This document shows, piece after piece, positions 61,101-64,000 of a stretch of DNA of 64,000 nt. A program made the translations under genes and the position numbers. Numbering within the stretch: the stretch's first letter is position 1; each line of letters begins with the position of its first letter. Under the pieces are notes generated by a model. That model was not told the origin of the DNA. It did not search any database and saw nothing but the letters and a program-made list of their open reading frames with translations. The stretch is taken from NCBI GenBank assembly GCA_002261195.1, contig MVBO01000029.1, positions 67,040 through 131,039 on the forward strand, given 5' to 3'. The DNA comes from Bifiguratus adelaidae. Taxonomy: Eukaryota > Mucoromycota > Endogonomycetes > Endogonales.

Positions 61101-64000
61101 CAATCCTCTGGAGGCCAGTTTATCCGCTTGCAACGAGGGATTTCGTTTACTATTAGCTCATGACAAGTCACTGCCCATTACTGCAACGAGGAACGCATTT
61201 GCATTTGGCAAACCACGACTTACTCTGGTGCAGCAATTGCGAAAAACTCTGGAAGAAGCTTTGTCTGACATGAGCTTATCTTCTGATAGTGAGGATGATC
61301 CGACTTTGCTTCTATCGTCTCTTCAAATTCAGCGAACAAGTCTTGCAGAGGCTCGAAATCCGGAGCACTACATTCAAATTTGTGTCTACAATCATTTGCG
61401 CATAGATGAGCTTCGTCAGGAATACTCAATGCTTAAGAAAAATGATGAGTCCACCTCCCGGGAGAAGGGAGGTGGATGGAGGAATGAGTCCAGTTTTTCC
61501 GATCGCCCCACAATGGCTTCAAAGACCCAAAGCTACCTTGCCGAGGTAGTTTCCATACTTGCGCCCAGAGCATGTGAAGAATGGGACGATATGATGCGCG
61601 CTTATGGCTTGGACGACCGCCAGCTCGGCAAAACAGGACATCAGACTGATCAATTTCAACAGTCTTTCCTTCGTGCGACACCGGTCAGCAAGACTGAACA
61701 TCTCACTAAAGCACTGCAACGATTGGAGCAAACCAAGGTTGTCTTCATTGAAATGACAAAGGAAGGCTATACACCGTATGGAGCGAAACCATTGGAAATC
61801 TCCTCCCGGCTAGTTTCTCGCTACACGCGTCTTTTTCAAGCCGTATGGGAAGGAGATTCCGCAGTCGTTCGCAAATTGACTCTTCCGACGCCAGGAGAAA
61901 ACGGCCCGTTGTTATCTGCGTCCATATTGTTGGCCGAAGAGAATGACTTCGCCCGGGATTTTGATCGTCGAACGGCGCATTTGGTCGAAATCGCCGTTAG
62001 AAGGCAACAATGGTCGGTTCTATCGACCCTCTTCGAGGTATTTGAGGCCTAATATGAGCCAGAAAAGCCCCAGGAAGTAAGATACACTCTTGGTGAGGAA
62101 CCCTACTACGATTCAGGTACGTTGTCGTCGTTTTGAGTCCAGCTGAAGGGCATTGACCAAAAACTCCAACCTCTTATATTCAGACGACGCAGAATTACGC
62201 ATCGTCGCTGAACCAAGGGACAGAAGCACAATGGAAGAGGAAGAAAACGATAGCGAATATACGCACAATATGGTTTCCGTCAAACCTGTGAAAAGGTGAG
62301 TGAGAACTTGAACTGCCTTTGAAGCATAGATTTCGGTCTGCCAAATGACAGCATGCTCAATTTAATGTTGCGTTTAGTCATATAGAGCCATTATTTCACC
62401 TACGCCGCCTCTTCAATGAAGGACATGACTGTGTTTTTGAGCTGTTGAAGGGCGGGCATCTGGAAGTTCTGAAAGCCATTCCCTCCTCGTTGCGTCGTAA
62501 GTATCAACGGGTGCAGATGAGGTAATACTGACAAAGCCTTCCACACAAGTCCAATATTTCAAAGGTCATGGTGTTAGTTCCTTGGAGCAGGCTTTAGCGG
62601 TCGACAATTTCGATCTCTTGCTCTTCCTGGCTGAGCACGCCATGTGTTTTGAGCATCTCCAGGATGAAATTGTGGCAGCGCAGGAGGAGAGCGATGCTGA
62701 TGTGATGGAGAAGCCGCGCGAATATCCGGGCCTTCTCATCTCAGGTGAATATCGCTTTGGTTATGCTCTCTTCCTCGCCTATTAAACATAATTCGCACCA
62801 AGGAAAGCGCGAGGCTGAATGGGCAGCAGAAGCCGATCCCACACAAAGGCAACAGCCTCGTGCACAGTCTATTCCAATCCTTCAAAAGGCAGTGGCTAGA
62901 GGCGCAACAAACATTGTTCGAAAGCTATTGGAAAACAATCTCGCTGGAGTGCGGCAATTGCTATTGGCCGCACAGCAGGGTGCGAGGACTTTTTTGTCTG
63001 AATCCGAGGGCGGTATGCAGCGCAAAGGACTGGAAGCGCTATTGTCCTGTGATACGGATGATCAGAAGGTGATTCGAAAAGCTGCCGGTTTGGACACGAA
63101 GGACCATCGGAATTTATTGCAAGCTCTCGCAATGCAAGACGTCAAATTGCAGACCACGAATGTTGCAACCTTGCCGGTTATTGTCGATCTTCTGCCGGCT
63201 TACGTTGATGAACATCTCAATGAGCCAGAGCAAAGCGGAGAGATGTTGGCGCCTTTGTTGAACGCTGTTGCATCGCGATGCGATATTGCAATGGTACAGG
63301 CGCTCATCGACTGTGGTGCACACCTGGAGACGAGAGACAAGCTCGGGTTAGTTTCGACTTCTAGTTCAGAACACTTATACTCACTTTGTCTTTTGACAAT
63401 ATCAATAGGCGAAACGTCCTTTTCCATGCCGTGAACGAGCACCAGCAAAGGAAGCATCTGAAACCGGAGGAAGAAATACAATACTTGGAGAACGTGTTGA
63501 AATTGTTGCCCACTGGCATTGCCAATGCTTTGGCGATGCAGCAGGCGACCAACCTTGGACTTCCCGCTGATACTGTCCTACATGCTGCCAAGCACACTTC
63601 GAAGATCCGTTTACTCTTGGACAAACTCGTACCGCAAACCGTCCGAGAACTTCTGCTACGCCGGAACGAGTTCGGTCAGACGCCACTGGCGCAAGCGGTC
63701 TCGAGAAAGGATTACAACATCTTCAAACTGCTCCTGGAAGCTTGCAACCAACATAACGTGCTTCAAGTTCTGCGGTGGGAGGACGCCATTGGTGATACAC
63801 CTCTGGAGCGAGTCGAACGTCTCGTCATTCAGGATGCACTCAATGATCATCCTGCACGCACGATGATTGATCCTCCATTACAATTCACGGCCAAAATTGA
63901 TGAACGCTTCGTCTCCGAACCTGGCGTCCATCCCAATAACAATTTGATTGCGGCGTTCGACTGGAAAACGATCGTGACACAGCTTACTGACTGGGAAAGA
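58137..64000 (+). pseudogene. Nucleotidyltransferase-ankyrin protein gene, decayed, 3' end outside window
   Basis: The N-terminal part (58137-59560) has a DNA polymerase beta-like nucleotidyltransferase signature: VAGGSVLACLLPVP, then SDIDLFIYGLNEEQA. It continues with VRTKHAVTIVSQYPYR, LQIILRLYASPTEVL, GFDVDA and RSPSYEARLAKYADRGFE. The ENPGRQMMSGSF block near 59880 leads into ankyrin-type repeats (GRSPLHLALLERQTEVALVL, GRAAFHIAAAMGNVNVF, GYTAMFYTVFSGSIETVQLL and later ones) up to the window end. The family occurs in other fungi as large NTase-ankyrin proteins of unknown function. Exon-intron patterns are still readable, but the frame is interrupted about five times by stops and frame changes, so it is probably a young pseudogene. 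The start codon is not resolved. Confidence 0.7.

Overview
The window is nuclear DNA from a fungus. Genes are broken by many short introns of about 45-65 bases with GTxxGT...AG borders, intergenic spaces are short, and the proteins are fungal or opisthokont (VID27, BOS1, RPD3-type deacetylase, MLP1/TPR nucleoporin, SRK1/RCK2 kinase). Several genes are ones that budding yeasts have lost (NDUFAF3-like, HYPK-like, MRNIP-like, CCDC43-like, cactin, DDX42-like, a probable GEMIN8-like protein). Together with a GH25 lysozyme and Crinkler-like remnants, this suggests an early-diverging lineage such as Mucoromycota. That placement is inference. No rRNA gene, convincing tRNA gene or CRISPR array was seen.

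Bases 1 to about 49,400 are a dense housekeeping region. In order: an RGS-domain protein (5' end cut by the window), VID27, TFIIA gamma, an aldo/keto reductase with an internal stop, mitochondrial TyrRS, a gene-poor 1.8 kb stretch, a forkhead factor, MRNIP-like and CCDC43-like genes back to back, BOS1 SNARE, a low-complexity protein, HYPK, eIF2B alpha, NDUFAF3, a GEMIN8-like protein, cactin, a CreA/Mig1-type zinc-finger factor, RPD3 deacetylase, a CHZ1-type H2A.Z chaperone, a GPI-anchored metalloprotease, an ACBD6-like protein, an OB/CCCH/methyltransferase-like protein, a GCN4-like bZIP factor followed by a decayed bZIP copy, a subtilisin, an SRK1-like kinase, a TPR/MLP1 nucleoporin, a DDX42 helicase and a repeat-bearing hypothetical protein. 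Many neighbours are divergent pairs with 150 bases or less between start codons. One pair shares the four bases CATG as both start codons. The BOS1 and CCDC43-like stop codons are only 9 bases apart, tail to tail.

Bases about 49,870 to 53,000 hold three secreted proteins: a small LPMO-like protein whose predicted mature N-terminus is histidine, a DUF3455-type protein and a GH25 lysozyme.

From about 53,000 to the end the window changes character. It holds a Ty3/gypsy LTR-retrotransposon fossil, unassigned broken coding fragments, a Crinkler-like fossil, and a large nucleotidyltransferase-ankyrin gene whose frame is interrupted about five times and which runs off the window end. This looks like a decaying accessory compartment next to a stable core. 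The best candidates for less-described biology are the NTase-ankyrin family gene, the LPMO-like protein, the OB/CCCH/methyltransferase-like protein and the CATG-sharing gene pair.
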